Positions 35,236 through 44,437 are shown, numbered from the stretch's first letter. The stretch is DNA of 64,000 nucleotides from UBA12018 sp051656605 (GCA_051656605.1 JBOGCF010000043.1:62001-126000), one strand, 5' to 3'. Made by a program: numbers and translations. Notes: generated by a model not told the origin, from the sequence alone.

Positions 35236-37962
35236 ATGGAGAAAAAAAGAGTTTATTTGTTCGGAAACGGACAGGCCGAGGGCAGTGCCGGTATGAAGAA
35301 TTTGTTGGGTGGTAAAGGCGCTAATCTAGCAGAAATGAACTTAATAGGAGTTCCGGTTCCACCCGGATTCACAATCACAACCGATGTATGTACTGAGTAT
35401 AATAAATTGGGACGTGAAGAGGTTATTAAACTGCTACAGGCCGATGTTGAAAACGCGATTATGCATGTTGAATCTCTAATGAATTGTAAGTTTGGGGATA
35501 AAGATAATCCGTTGTTAGTTTCTGTGCGCTCGGGCGCTCGAGTGTCTATGCCCGGAATGATGGATACCGTGCTAAACTTAGGGCTCAATGATGAAGCTGT
35601 AGAAGGCATTGCACGTAAGTCAGGGAATGAGCGTTTCGCTTGGGATTCGTATCGTCGTTTTGTGCAAATGTATGGTGATGTTGTTTTGGGAATGAAACCA
35701 CAATCGAAACAAGATATCGATCCGTTTGAAGAGATTCTCGAAGACGTGAAAAAGAGTAAAGGTGTCACTCTTGATACCGATCTTACCGTAGCCGATCTTA
35801 AAATCCTTGTAAAACGTTTCAAGACTGCTGTAAAATATCGTACGGGAAAAGATTTTCCCGATTGTCCGTGGCAGCAACTATGGGGTGCCGTATGTGCGGT
35901 ATTCGATAGTTGGATGAATGAGCGGGCAATAACCTATCGCCAAATGTATCAGATACCCGAAGAGTGGGGGACTGCTGTAAACGTACAAGCCATGGTGTTT
36001 GGAAACATGGGCAATACTTCGGCTACAGGTGTGGCATTTACCCGCGATGCAGCAACCGGAGAAGATGTCTTTAATGGCGAATATTTGATTAATGCACAGG
36101 GAGAAGACGTGGTTGCCGGTATTCGTACTCCGCAACAAATTACGATTGAGGGCTCGCGTAGATGGGCTCGTTTGCAAGGTGTGCCGGAGCAGGTACGTGC
36201 GGCTAAATATCCTTCGCTCGAAGAAACAATGCCCGAAGCAGCCGGAGAGCTTTTTGCGGTAGAAACTAAATTGGAAAATTATTTTAAAGATATGCAAGAC
36301 TTAGAGTTTACCATTCAAGAGGGTAAACTGTGGTTGTTGCAAACGCGCAATGGAAAGCGCACCGGAGCAGCTATGGTAAAAATAGCAATGGATATGCTTC
36401 GTGAAGGAATGATTGATGAAAAAACGGTTCTTGAGCGTATCGAGCCAAACAAGTTAGACGAGTTGCTTCATCCTGTGTTTGATGTTTCAGCATTGAAGAA
36501 GGCAAAGAAAGTTGCGAAGGGACTTCCTGCTTCGCCGGGTGCAGCTACCGGACGTATAGTATTCTTTGCCGATGAAGCCGAAATGTGGGCAGAAGCTCGT
36601 CAGAAGGTTATTTTAGTCCGTATCGAAACATCTCCTGAAGACTTGAAAGGTATGAATGTAGCTCAGGGTATTCTTACTGCTCGTGGAGGAATGACCTCGC
36701 ATGCTGCGGTTGTAGCACGCGGTATGGGTAAATGCTGTGTGTCGGGTGCCGGTGAAATTCAGGTAGATTATAAAGCGAAGACGGTAATCATGGGTGGCCA
36801 AACTTTTAAAGAAGGGGATTGGATATCACTAAATGGTTCTACAGGAGATGTTCTGGATGGAGATATTAAAACTGTAGATCCGGAGCTTAGTGGAGACTTT
36901 GCCGCAATTATGGAACTGGCAGAGAAATATACGGTTATGTCTGTTCGTACGAATGCCGATACTCCGAAAGATGCAGAGGTAGCTCGTAAGTTTGGAGCCA
37001 AAGGTATCGGTCTGTGTCGTACAGAGCATATGTTCTTTGAAGGAGAACGTATCAAAGCGATGCGCGAGATGATTCTTTCCAAAACACAGATTGGTCGCAA
37101 AGTTGCTTTGCAGAAACTACTGCCTATGCAACGATCTGATTTTGAAGGTATCTTCCGTGCAATGGATGGATTTGGTGTAACCATTCGTTTACTTGATCCA
37201 CCTCTACATGAATTTGTTCCTCATCAATTGGCTACACAAAAAGAGCTTGCCGAAGACATGGGACTTACGCTCGATGAGGTGAAGTTGGCATGTGATTCAC
37301 TTGAAGAATTCAATCCGATGCTTGGTCATCGCGGTTGTCGCTTGGGGAATACATACCCTGAAATCACCGAGATGCAGGCGAGAGCTATTATAGAGGCTGC
37401 ATTGAATGTGAAAGCTGAAGGTATTGATGTGCATCCGGAGATCATGGTTCCGCTAGTAGGTATCGACGCCGAGTTGCAAATGCAAACAAGTATTATCAAG
37501 CGTACGGCAGAGACGGTGTTTGAAGAACGTGGTACACGAATTGACTATAAAATTGGTACCATGATTGAAGTCCCTCGAGCTACGGTTACGGCCGACAAGA
37601 TTGCTCAACATGCAGAATTCTTCTCATTTGGTACAAATGACCTTACACAAATGACCTTCGGTTTCTCTCGCGACGATGCCGGTAAATTCCTTAAAGTTTA
37701 TAAGGAGATTGGTATTATCAAAGTGGATCCGTTTGAAGTACTCGATCAGGAAGGTGTTGGTGCTTTGATCAAAATTGCAGTCGCAAAAGGTCGTTCGGTA
37801 AAACCGGAGCTTAAACTAGGTATCTGTGGTGAGCATGGTGGCGAGCCGTCGTCGGTTAAGTTCTGTCATAGTGTAGGTATGAACTATGTAAGTTGCTCTC
37901 CGTTCCGTGTACCTATTGCCCGAGTTGCAGCAGCACAAGCTGCGATTGAACAGTCGAAATAA
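35236..37962 (+). CDS. ppdK: Pyruvate, phosphate dikinase
   Basis: Interconverts pyruvate + ATP + Pi and PEP + AMP + PPi, reversible in anaerobes. 908 residues. Domains in order: N-terminal ATP-grasp nucleotide domain (LLGGKGANLAEM, SVRSGARVSMPGMMDTVLNLG), central phosphohistidine swivel domain (GGMTSHAAVVARGMGK, with the catalytic His), and the C-terminal PEP/pyruvate TIM barrel (GLCRTEHMFF, SFGTNDLTQMTFG, ICGEHGGEP). All catalytic motifs are present. Monocistronic, with its own candidate promoter and terminator. Confidence 0.98.
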   Translation: MEKKRVYLFGNGQAEGSAGMKNLLGGKGANLAEMNLIGVPVPPGFTITTDVCTEYNKLGREEVIKLLQADVENAIMHVESLMNCKFGDKDNPLLVSVRSGARVSMPGMMDTVLNLGLNDEAVEGIARKSGNERFAWDSYRRFVQMYGDVVLGMKPQSKQDIDPFEEILEDVKKSKGVTLDTDLTVADLKILVKRFKTAVKYRTGKDFPDCPWQQLWGAVCAVFDSWMNERAITYRQMYQIPEEWGTAVNVQAMVFGNMGNTSATGVAFTRDAATGEDVFNGEYLINAQGEDVVAGIRTPQQITIEGSRRWARLQGVPEQVRAAKYPSLEETMPEAAGELFAVETKLENYFKDMQDLEFTIQEGKLWLLQTRNGKRTGAAMVKIAMDMLREGMIDEKTVLERIEPNKLDELLHPVFDVSALKKAKKVAKGLPASPGAATGRIVFFADEAEMWAEARQKVILVRIETSPEDLKGMNVAQGILTARGGMTSHAAVVARGMGKCCVSGAGEIQVDYKAKTVIMGGQTFKEGDWISLNGSTGDVLDGDIKTVDPELSGDFAAIMELAEKYTVMSVRTNADTPKDAEVARKFGAKGIGLCRTEHMFFEGERIKAMREMILSKTQIGRKVALQKLLPMQRSDFEGIFRAMDGFGVTIRLLDPPLHEFVPHQLATQKELAEDMGLTLDEVKLACDSLEEFNPMLGHRGCRLGNTYPEITEMQARAIIEAALNVKAEGIDVHPEIMVPLVGIDAELQMQTSIIKRTAETVFEERGTRIDYKIGTMIEVPRATVTADKIAQHAEFFSFGTNDLTQMTFGFSRDDAGKFLKVYKEIGIIKVDPFEVLDQEGVGALIKIAVAKGRSVKPELKLGICGEHGGEPSSVKFCHSVGMNYVSCSPFRVPIARVAAAQAAIEQSK

Positions 37963-38039
37963 TAAGATGATTAAAAACACACCGATCATGCATCATTGTA
38001 TATGTATATTATGTATGAATGAGAGGGCAGAATAGAAGG

Positions 38040-38092
38040 AAGTCCGAAACCGTTTTATATAGTTGTATAAGACGTTTCGGGCTTTCTTATTT
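38040..38092 (+). terminator. Terminator of ppdK
   Basis: AAGtCCGAAAC (38040-38050) pairs with GTTTCGGgCTT (38074-38084), with a TTATA/TATAA inner stem, followed by T-rich sequence. Confidence 0.85.
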
Positions 38093-38105
38093 TATAAAAA
38101 ACATG

Positions 38106-38113
38106 TATCTTTG
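38106..38113 (+). promoter_or_regulatory. -7 box of uraA
   Basis: TATCTTTGC at 38106-38114 is a full extended -7 match. The upstream region offers only TTTC at the -33 distance. Leader about 27 nt. Confidence 0.55.
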
Positions 38114-38146
38114 CACGCAATAAAAGAATTTATATAACAATCATTT

Positions 38147-39388
38147 ATGCAACAATTCAAATTATCTCCGGTACAACGTATTCTGGTAGGTACGCAGTTC
38201 TTGTTTGTAGCTTTTGGTGCCACGGTGTTGGTTCCGCTACTTGTAGGACTCGATCCTTCTACGGCTTTGTTTACCGCTGGTGTCGGCACACTTATCTTTC
38301 ATTTAATCACGAAAGGAAAGGTGCCTATTTTTTTGGGAAGTAGTTTCGCGTTTATCGCACCTATTATCAAAGCAACAGAAATCTACGGTCTTGCAGGCAC
38401 GCTTTCGGGACTTGTTTCGGTAGGTGCAGTGTACATGCTTATGTCGGCTCTTATCAAATGGAGAGGAGTGGGCTTTATCCGCAAACTGTTTCCACCTGTA
38501 GTAATCGGTCCGGTTATTATGCTTATCGGTCTTTCTTTGGCTTCTACCGGAGTAAGCATGGCTTCGCAAAACTGGCTACTTGCTGGAGTTTCGCTTGCTA
38601 CTGCGGTATTGGTATCTCTATGGGGTAAAGGTATTGTACGCCTTATTCCTATCTTTTGCGGAATCACCGTGGGATATATTACAGCGTTGCTATTTACAGA
38701 TATGGACCTTACTCCGATAAAGGATGCAGCATGGTTCTCTTTTCCTCAGTTTGTAGCTCCTCAGTTCTCTTGGGAAGCTGTATTGTTTATGATTCCGGTT
38801 GCCATTGCTCCGGTTATTGAGCACATTGGTGATGTATATACGGTAAATGCGGTAACGGGTAAAGATTTTATCAAAGATCCGGGCTTGCATCGTACGATGC
38901 TTGGCGACGGTGTTGCCTGTGTATTTGCCGGACTTATCGGCGGACCTCCCGTTACAACATACTCAGAGGTTACAGGTGCTATTTCTCTTACTAAGATTGC
39001 AGATCCTGTAGTAATTCGTATTGCTGCGGTTGTAGGTATCTTGTTCTCTGTATTTGGCAAGATCAGTGCATTGCTTAAAACAATTCCGGCTCCTGTATTG
39101 GGCGGTATCATGTTGTTACTGTTTGGTACAATTGCTTCGGTAGGTGTGGCCAACTTGATTCAATCTCGAGTAGACCTTGGAAAGACAAGAAACTTGATCA
39201 TCACGTCGTTGATTCTTACATTCGGTATCGGAGGTGCAGTACTTCAAGTGGGGAACTTCTCATTGGCCGGTATCGGGTTGTCTGCACTACTTGGAGTTGT
39301 GCTGAACTTGATCCTTCCTGAAGAAAAAATGCAATCAAAATCTGAAGCTGAGGCGGAAGCCGAAGTAAATGATCATCCGGATTTATAA
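38147..39388 (+). CDS. uraA: Uracil permease (NCS2 family)
   Basis: 413-residue inner-membrane proton symporter for uracil. About 12-14 hydrophobic helices are evident. Family motifs: FLGSSFAFIAPI in the TM3 region, VIEHIGDVYTVN, and the nucleobase-site sequence GGPPVTTYSEVTGA, which resembles the uracil-type members more than the xanthine/urate type. The highly charged C-terminal tail (EEKMQSKSEAEAEAEVNDH) is cytosolic. Not in an operon; dihydroorotase is 6 kb away, so co-regulation by pyrimidines is only possible. Confidence 0.93.
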   Translation: MQQFKLSPVQRILVGTQFLFVAFGATVLVPLLVGLDPSTALFTAGVGTLIFHLITKGKVPIFLGSSFAFIAPIIKATEIYGLAGTLSGLVSVGAVYMLMSALIKWRGVGFIRKLFPPVVIGPVIMLIGLSLASTGVSMASQNWLLAGVSLATAVLVSLWGKGIVRLIPIFCGITVGYITALLFTDMDLTPIKDAAWFSFPQFVAPQFSWEAVLFMIPVAIAPVIEHIGDVYTVNAVTGKDFIKDPGLHRTMLGDGVACVFAGLIGGPPVTTYSEVTGAISLTKIADPVVIRIAAVVGILFSVFGKISALLKTIPAPVLGGIMLLLFGTIASVGVANLIQSRVDLGKTRNLIITSLILTFGIGGAVLQVGNFSLAGIGLSALLGVVLNLILPEEKMQSKSEAEAEAEVNDHPDL

Positions 39389-39424
39389 TAAAAATATTCG
39401 ATTCACTCGATAAGATAAAATTGG

Positions 39425-39462
39425 AAAAGAGACTTTGTCGTAAAGATAAAGTCTCTTTTTTT
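39425..39462 (+). terminator. Terminator of uraA
   Basis: AAAAGAGACTT (39425-39435) pairs with AAGTCTCTTTT (39449-39459), followed by T. Confidence 0.9.
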
Positions 39463-39486
39463 ATGGTTCCACGTCTATACTCAAGC

Positions 39487-39494
39487 TATTTTTG
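39487..39494 (+). promoter_or_regulatory. -7 box of the E1-like/cysE operon
   Basis: TATTTTTG matches TAnnTTTG. It overlaps the first in-frame ATG (39492), so ATG 39582 is the more likely start. Confidence 0.45.
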
Positions 39495-39581
39495 TACTTT
39501 GGCACCCTCAATACAAAAAGCACATGTTTTTTGTATGGTAAATACGTTAAGAAAAAACAGTTTTGCTCAAAACCGAAATCA

Positions 39582-40328
39582 ATGATTACAGAAAACGAAC
39601 AACAACGATACAGTCGCCATTTGCTACTCGATGGCTTTGGCATAGAAGGACAAGAGAAGCTAGCTCAATCGAAAGTTTTGATTGTAGGGGCCGGAGGTTT
39701 AGGATCGCCAGTTGCATATTATCTAGCTGCGGCCGGAGTAGGAACGATTGGGCTTATTGATGGAGATGTTGTTGATATCTCAAATCTACAACGTCAGATT
39801 ATCCATGATACACTGCATATCGGAGCACCCAAAGTAGACTCGGCTGCCGAAAAGATTATTGCACTAAATCCTCATGTGCATGTAAATACCTACCATGAAT
39901 TATTCACTGCCGAAAATGGTGAGGCATTGGTGCAAGCGTATGATTTTATAATTGAATGTACCGATAATTATGCTGCAAAGTTCTTGGTTAATGATATCTG
40001 TGTTGCGGCTCAAAAACCATTTTCTCATGGAAGCGTGCTACGATTCGAAGGACAAGCAATGACCTATGTGCCCGGAAGTGCGTGTTACCGTTGTTTGTAT
40101 CCGCAACCTCCTCTCGATGGAGTAGTTCCTACGGCAGCACAAGCCGGAGTAATGGGGCCGGTAGCCGGATTACTTGGTACGATTCAGGCAACTGAGGCTT
40201 TGAAATATCTTACCGGTATCGGTACACTACTAACCAATCGATTGTGTGTGGTAAATGCTTTGGGTATGAATTTTATCAATCTCAAGATTGCACGCAGAAG
40301 TGATTGTGGAACTTGCTCAGCTCATTGA
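39582..40328 (+). CDS. HesA/MoeB/ThiF-family E1-like adenylyltransferase
   Basis: 248 residues from ATG 39582. Rossmann ATP-binding VLIVGAGGLGSPVAYYL, LIDGDVVDISNLQRQIIH, and DFIIECTDNYAAKFLVND are the hallmarks of enzymes that adenylate the C-terminus of a ubiquitin-like sulfur carrier (MoaD, ThiS or CysO-like). Zn CxxC pairs at CYRCLYP and CGTC. No C-terminal rhodanese domain. The in-frame ATG at 39492 coincides with the promoter and is rejected. cysE starts 29 nt later, so the pair may link sulfur-carrier activation to cysteine metabolism. Which carrier it serves is unknown and none is encoded here; moeB or thiF are both possible names. Confidence 0.88.
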   Translation: MITENEQQRYSRHLLLDGFGIEGQEKLAQSKVLIVGAGGLGSPVAYYLAAAGVGTIGLIDGDVVDISNLQRQIIHDTLHIGAPKVDSAAEKIIALNPHVHVNTYHELFTAENGEALVQAYDFIIECTDNYAAKFLVNDICVAAQKPFSHGSVLRFEGQAMTYVPGSACYRCLYPQPPLDGVVPTAAQAGVMGPVAGLLGTIQATEALKYLTGIGTLLTNRLCVVNALGMNFINLKIARRSDCGTCSAH

Positions 40329-40357
40329 TTGTTATTCTTCTAAATGGTTTTATTATT

Positions 40358-41269
40358 ATGAATAGATCTCAAGTATTATCTCATATTGCACAATGTGTAG
40401 AGGAGCTTACTACGCATACAGAACAACGATATCCTTTTATTCCGGAACATAACTGTCCGTTGCCATCTTCTACTCAGATAGAAAAGATTATGAACTTGAT
40501 TAAAGCGATACTTTTTCCAGGTTATTTTGGAGAAGATATCGAATTGCAAGATCGTACCGTGGCATACTATACCGGGGTATGGCTCGAACAGGTATATGAT
40601 TTATTGTCTGAACAGATTTACTTTAGTTTGTGCTTTGATCGATATGATGCCAAAGGTCAAGCCTCAATGCCAGATGCTAATTGTCTTGAATGTAGTAGGG
40701 ATAAAGCAGGCGAGGTTGCATTAAGATTGATTCAATCTTTGCCACGCATCAAGTACTTTATGTCGACAAGTGTGAAAGAAATTCACGATGGAGATCCGGC
40801 TGTAGGTAAATACAGTGAAGTGATCTTTAGTTATCCGGCTATCAATGCCATATTATATTATCGGGTTGCTCACGAATTGCTGTTGGCCGGAGTTCCGGTA
40901 TTGCCTCGTATGATCTCAGAGTTGGCACACTCACAAACGGGTATCGACATTCATCCGGGAGCTACTATTGGAGAGTATTTTAGTATCGATCATGGCACCG
41001 GTATTGTAATCGGAGCTACATGTATTATCGGCAATCATGTAAGACTTTACCAAGGAGTAACCTTGGGTGCAAAGAGTTTTACACTGGATGAAGCGGGTAA
41101 TCCGGTCGATTTGCCTCGACACCCGATTTTGGAAGATAATGTTACTGTGTATTCAAATGCTACAATTCTCGGACGCATTACCATTGGTCGTAATTCTGTA
41201 GTAGGAGGTAACGTATGGCTTACACATTCGGTGCCCGATGATTCACGTATTCTTCAATCAAGACGCTAG
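40358..41269 (+). CDS. cysE: Serine O-acetyltransferase
   Basis: Makes O-acetylserine for cysteine synthesis. 303 residues from ATG 40358 (MNRSQVLSHIAQ). The N-terminal helical domain is followed by left-handed beta-helix hexapeptide repeats: ELAHSQTGIDIHPGATIG, DHGTGIVIGATCIIG, YQGVTLGAKSF, then the late repeats ATILGRITIGRNSVVG. The catalytic His is in DHGTG. Longer at the N-terminus than E. coli CysE, similar to the EpsC-like form. Downstream partner of the E1-like gene; a terminator follows. Confidence 0.93.
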   Translation: MNRSQVLSHIAQCVEELTTHTEQRYPFIPEHNCPLPSSTQIEKIMNLIKAILFPGYFGEDIELQDRTVAYYTGVWLEQVYDLLSEQIYFSLCFDRYDAKGQASMPDANCLECSRDKAGEVALRLIQSLPRIKYFMSTSVKEIHDGDPAVGKYSEVIFSYPAINAILYYRVAHELLLAGVPVLPRMISELAHSQTGIDIHPGATIGEYFSIDHGTGIVIGATCIIGNHVRLYQGVTLGAKSFTLDEAGNPVDLPRHPILEDNVTVYSNATILGRITIGRNSVVGGNVWLTHSVPDDSRILQSRR

Positions 41270-41298
41270 TTGCTAGAACTAGGAGAATATATAAAAAG

Positions 41299-41333
41299 AA
41301 AGCCGACTCGATAATGGTTCGAACGTCGGCTTT
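41299..41333 (+). terminator. Terminator of cysE
   Basis: AAAGCCGAC (41299-41307) pairs with GTCGGCTTT (41325-41333). The loop contains TTCGA by chance and is not a tRNA. Confidence 0.85.
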
Positions 41334-41930
41334 AAATAGATATGTTTGAATATTGTTTTGTGTCATCACATAGATGGCAAGTTACATGACTCTCTTTTTT
41401 CATGTTACCAATAGGGATATGTATTTATTCATTTTCAATTCGCGGCAATCACTTTTAGTTAGACATCGCGTTACATATAACCTATCTCTATCCGTCGAGC
41501 AATTTTGGATGATCGACATTCAGATAGTTGAGAGTCTCTTCCGTTAGCTTGAAGAGTTCGCAGGGATCTTACGATCAACACCACGAGAGATCTTTGGTAG
41601 ATAATTGACATCATCACCTGCCTTGTCTCTCTTCGACAAAGCTGAAAAACTGACATTGGAAATAAACTATATTAAACACACAGATAATAATTGTCGAAAG
41701 AAAAAATAGTGATGTTCAATCTATCTACTCCAATTTGCTTTTCATGTCGTTAAATATGATATTTACTAAATTCATATATATAACCAACGGTGATGAATAG
41801 TTGTTGCCATGAAGGTTCTTTTTTTTTACGGACAACCGCAAGTTTCACTCATTTTATACTCCCTTTAGAAGTTCTGCTTTAAATAGGTTATTCTTTATGA
41901 TACTTATGGTTTTTATCCAGATGGGTATGG
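41334..41930. other. Gene-poor 600-bp stretch
   Basis: I find no convincing gene. A minus-strand frame of 61 codons (41471-41656) and a plus-strand frame interrupted by stops have no recognisable domain. The plus-strand reading MASYMTLFFHVTNR continues into a stop-interrupted frame and could be a decayed gene, but I recognise no family. Confidence 0.3.
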
Positions 41931-41933
41931 CGG

Positions 41934-41966
41934 TTTGTAATATTGATCTAAATAAGGTATATTTGC
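41934..41966 (+). promoter_or_regulatory. Consensus promoter of the secreted 178-residue protein
   Basis: TTTG (41934-41937), 20 nt, then TATATTTGC (41958-41966): the best full match in the window. The start would be near 41973, giving a leader of only about 20 nt. Confidence 0.75.
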
Positions 41967-41991
41967 AGATATATTCCATATTTTAATCAGA

Positions 41992-42528
41992 ATGAATAAG
42001 TTATTAAAGTCACTAATCCTTTGTTTTGTAGCTACACTTGCTATCTACGCTCAAACCGATGAGCGTCATCAAATGAGTAACTCTCATGTTTCGATCAATG
42101 CAATCGATTTTCGTTCTTCACGTAATCTAGAAACCGTAAAAGATGGCAATCGTGATTTTGTTATGGGTAAAGCTAAAATCTATGATAATGCTAAAGATGG
42201 TGAACCCGGTAAGTTGTTTCAGCCTTATGCTGAATACGGTATCAAAAGTAAAATGGCCGGTGGAACGTTTAAAGTAACGATTACATATAAGATTGATAAA
42301 GAAGAGCGTAAAGAGAATAAAGGAGCTACACGAAAAGTGCGCTTAGCTCTTGATGAGCATTCACCAGTTGAAATCGAACTAAAAGAGAGTGGACTAGGAT
42401 ATTTAAAGGCTGTTCAAGAGTTTGATATGAAGTTCTTGAGAGGTAAGAATCATGTGGTCAAACTTTGGTTCCCATCAAGAGGCGTAATGGTAGACAAGAT
42501 CGACATTCGTCGTAAGATCTTTAAGTAA
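41992..42528 (+). CDS. Secreted beta-rich protein, unknown function
   Basis: 178 residues. The signal peptide ends LAIYA, and the mature protein starts QTDERHQ. Alternating beta strands (GGTFKVTITYKI, KVRLALDEHSPVEIEL, HVVKLWFPSRGVMVDKIDI) suggest one beta-sandwich, reminiscent of carbohydrate-binding modules, but I cannot assign a family. The product is basic and lacks Cys in the mature part. It has the strongest promoter of the window and is followed by an unusual palindrome cluster. Probably a periplasmic or secreted binding protein. Confidence 0.75.
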   Translation: MNKLLKSLILCFVATLAIYAQTDERHQMSNSHVSINAIDFRSSRNLETVKDGNRDFVMGKAKIYDNAKDGEPGKLFQPYAEYGIKSKMAGGTFKVTITYKIDKEERKENKGATRKVRLALDEHSPVEIELKESGLGYLKAVQEFDMKFLRGKNHVVKLWFPSRGVMVDKIDIRRKIFK

Positions 42529-42575
42529 CAACAGCGCAGATTCATACTCCTTTCTTCTATTGGGTGTAGTGTAAA

Positions 42576-42662
42576 ACGTTCTCAATGAAAACGTATTTCT
42601 ATTTTCAATGAAAACAAAAAATAGTCTTCGTCGAAGACGCAAAATCGTTTTCATTGAAAACG
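42576..42662. repeat. Palindrome cluster CGTTTTCAnTGAAAACG x3
   Basis: Three copies of a roughly 17-bp palindrome: 42576-42594 (one mismatch in the left arm), 42602-42614 (core only), 42646-42662 (full length, perfect arms). Between the last two lies a different perfect palindrome, GTCTTCGTCGAAGAC (42624-42638). A fourth related copy is at 26553-26569. Could be protein-binding sites or small hairpins; it lies in the 3' region shared by two convergent genes. Confidence 0.6.
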
Positions 42663-42716
42663 AAAAGCACTTCTTGGAAAGATAAAAAGCGGTAGAATCA
42701 ATTAGGTGTAAAATAG

Positions 42717-42758
42717 AAAACGAGTCGTACTTTATTGCAAAGTGCGACTCGTTTTTTT
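42717..42758. terminator. Bidirectional terminator
   Basis: AAAACGAGTCGTACTTT (42717-42733) pairs with AAAGTGCGACTCGTTTT (42739-42755) with one mismatch, then T. Shared by the secreted protein gene (+) and the sulfatase (-). Confidence 0.9.
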
Positions 42759-42783
42759 ATGTTGTTTGGTTGAGTTTGTAATG

Positions 42784-44370
42784 TTATGCTTTCGGATAAA
42801 GCGGACTGTATAGCTGCGTTTTCTCGCGAACTACAAGTTTGCCGTCTTTTACGAAACCTTCACCACGTTCACTCAAGTGTTCTACCATCTTGCTACGAAG
42901 CATTTCCAGTTGTTTTGCGTATTTTTTATCCTTCGAAAGTTCGCGTTCTTCAAGCGGATCTTTAGTGAGATCAAACAACTGCTCGTTACCCGTATGCATA
43001 AACCAAATGTATTTGAGTTTGCCGTTGGTAAGAGCACACCAATAGTTGTGGTTAGAATAGCAAGTTGCATGCTCAAGATCGAGCCATTCGCGCCACTCGT
43101 TTTCTTTTCCTTGCACAAGAGCCAACAAACTCTTTCCATCCATACGTTCCGGAACGGTGCCGCCTGCTACATCGATAAAGGTAGGAAGGAAGTCGCGTAG
43201 TTCGACCGGATTCTCAACTTTCGTACCTTTCTTCACAGATAGTTTTGTGCTTTCGGGCCATTTTACGATATACGGAACGGCTGTTGAGCCTTCGTATGCG
43301 TAGGTTTTGCGCCAGTGATAATGGTCGCCCATCATATCACCGTGATCGGCCGTGAAGCAAATCAAAGCATTATCATACATACCACGAGCTTTAAGAGATG
43401 CAATGATTTCTCCGATTTGATCATCAATAAATGAGATTGCAGCGTAGTAGTGACGACGAGAGTTGATTGCGTAGTCGTCTCCGAAGTTTGCAAACGGAGC
43501 GTCGGTTGCCATGTTTTCAAGCTGTTTCGGCTCGCTCCAGTTTCCGGCCCAATCTCCTTTTGCCGGAGCAGGTATATCTACATCTTTATACATGTCGAGG
43601 TAGCGTTGAGGCGGATCGTACGGACTGTGTGGTCTTGCAAATGAAACCTTGAGAAACAATGGTTCTTCCGAGTTATAATTGTCGATCATATCACAAGCCA
43701 TCTGGGCAGTCCAGCGGGTAGGGTGTACGCGTTCTTCCAGTTTGTATACACCGGCTCCATGATCATTCCAGCCAATACCGGTAGCATCGGGATCTTGTCC
43801 CGGAGCTTGCATCATAAACCATTTGCGGTAGTCACTCTTGAAATAAGGTGACTCTTCGCGGCCGCTCTCGTCGAGTAGGGTGCCATGGAATCCGTGGGTT
43901 GCTGTTTGCGGAGCCCAGTGCATCTTGCCGATTCCATAGGTAAAGTAACCCAAGTCGCGTAGCATTTGAGGCATCTCAAATTCGTACTTCTCGGCTACTT
44001 TTCCATAGCCCAGCATTCCGTGGTGCCATGGAGACATTCCGGTGAGAAGGCCTGCTCTGGCCGGTGTACTACTCGGAGTTGAGGAGTATCCGCTTGTAAA
44101 CAAAGTGCCGTCTTTGGCTAATTTGTCGAGATGAGGAGTGTAAATCGATTTGTTTCCCATGCAGCCCAAAGCATCGGCTCTGTGCTGATCGGTCATGATG
44201 AAGATAATATGAGGTTGTGAACCGTTGTGTTGATATTGTGAACGTTCGGGTGCCATTTCTGGTCTGGCTCCACGTTGGCGTTGGTCATCGGCCATTACAT
44301 TGGGGATGTTGCCAAGTCCTATTCCGGCTCCTACTGTAAAGGAAGATCGGAGAAAATCTCGTCTTTTCAT
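42784..44370 (-). CDS. Ser-type sulfatase with Tat-like signal
   Basis: 528 residues. The N-terminus MKRRDFLRSSF is a twin-arginine motif, so export may be folded via Tat. HIIFIMTDQHRADALGC gives the metal site. The signature SSTPARAGLLTG has Ser101 where the formylglycine precursor is usually Cys, so a Ser-acting maturase would be needed. FTADHGDMMGDHYHW near residue 340 completes the active site. It differs in both signal type and modified residue from the sulfatase at 7427-9007, and the two are probably in different substrate groups. Lies downstream of mutS2 on the same strand but beyond a hairpin. Confidence 0.92.
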   Translation of the reverse strand: MKRRDFLRSSFTVGAGIGLGNIPNVMADDQRQRGARPEMAPERSQYQHNGSQPHIIFIMTDQHRADALGCMGNKSIYTPHLDKLAKDGTLFTSGYSSTPSSTPARAGLLTGMSPWHHGMLGYGKVAEKYEFEMPQMLRDLGYFTYGIGKMHWAPQTATHGFHGTLLDESGREESPYFKSDYRKWFMMQAPGQDPDATGIGWNDHGAGVYKLEERVHPTRWTAQMACDMIDNYNSEEPLFLKVSFARPHSPYDPPQRYLDMYKDVDIPAPAKGDWAGNWSEPKQLENMATDAPFANFGDDYAINSRRHYYAAISFIDDQIGEIIASLKARGMYDNALICFTADHGDMMGDHYHWRKTYAYEGSTAVPYIVKWPESTKLSVKKGTKVENPVELRDFLPTFIDVAGGTVPERMDGKSLLALVQGKENEWREWLDLEHATCYSNHNYWCALTNGKLKYIWFMHTGNEQLFDLTKDPLEERELSKDKKYAKQLEMLRSKMVEHLSERGEGFVKDGKLVVREKTQLYSPLYPKA

Positions 44371-44437
44371 GGGTTATCTGTGTTAAATTAAAGCTCTTGT
44401 CGAGAATGAAAAATGATTAGCTATGTTATTTGTTGAA

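Noticed and set aside
39492..39581. N-terminal extension of the E1-like protein from ATG 39492
   Set aside because: The start overlaps the TATTTTTG promoter box and the extension does not look like part of the family fold.
41311..41333. tRNA-like GGTTCGA sequence
   Set aside because: It is the loop and arm of the cysE terminator; no cloverleaf can be drawn around it.
41471..41656. 61-codon minus-strand ORF in the gene-poor stretch
   Set aside because: No promoter box, no recognisable motif; basic composition looks like chance.
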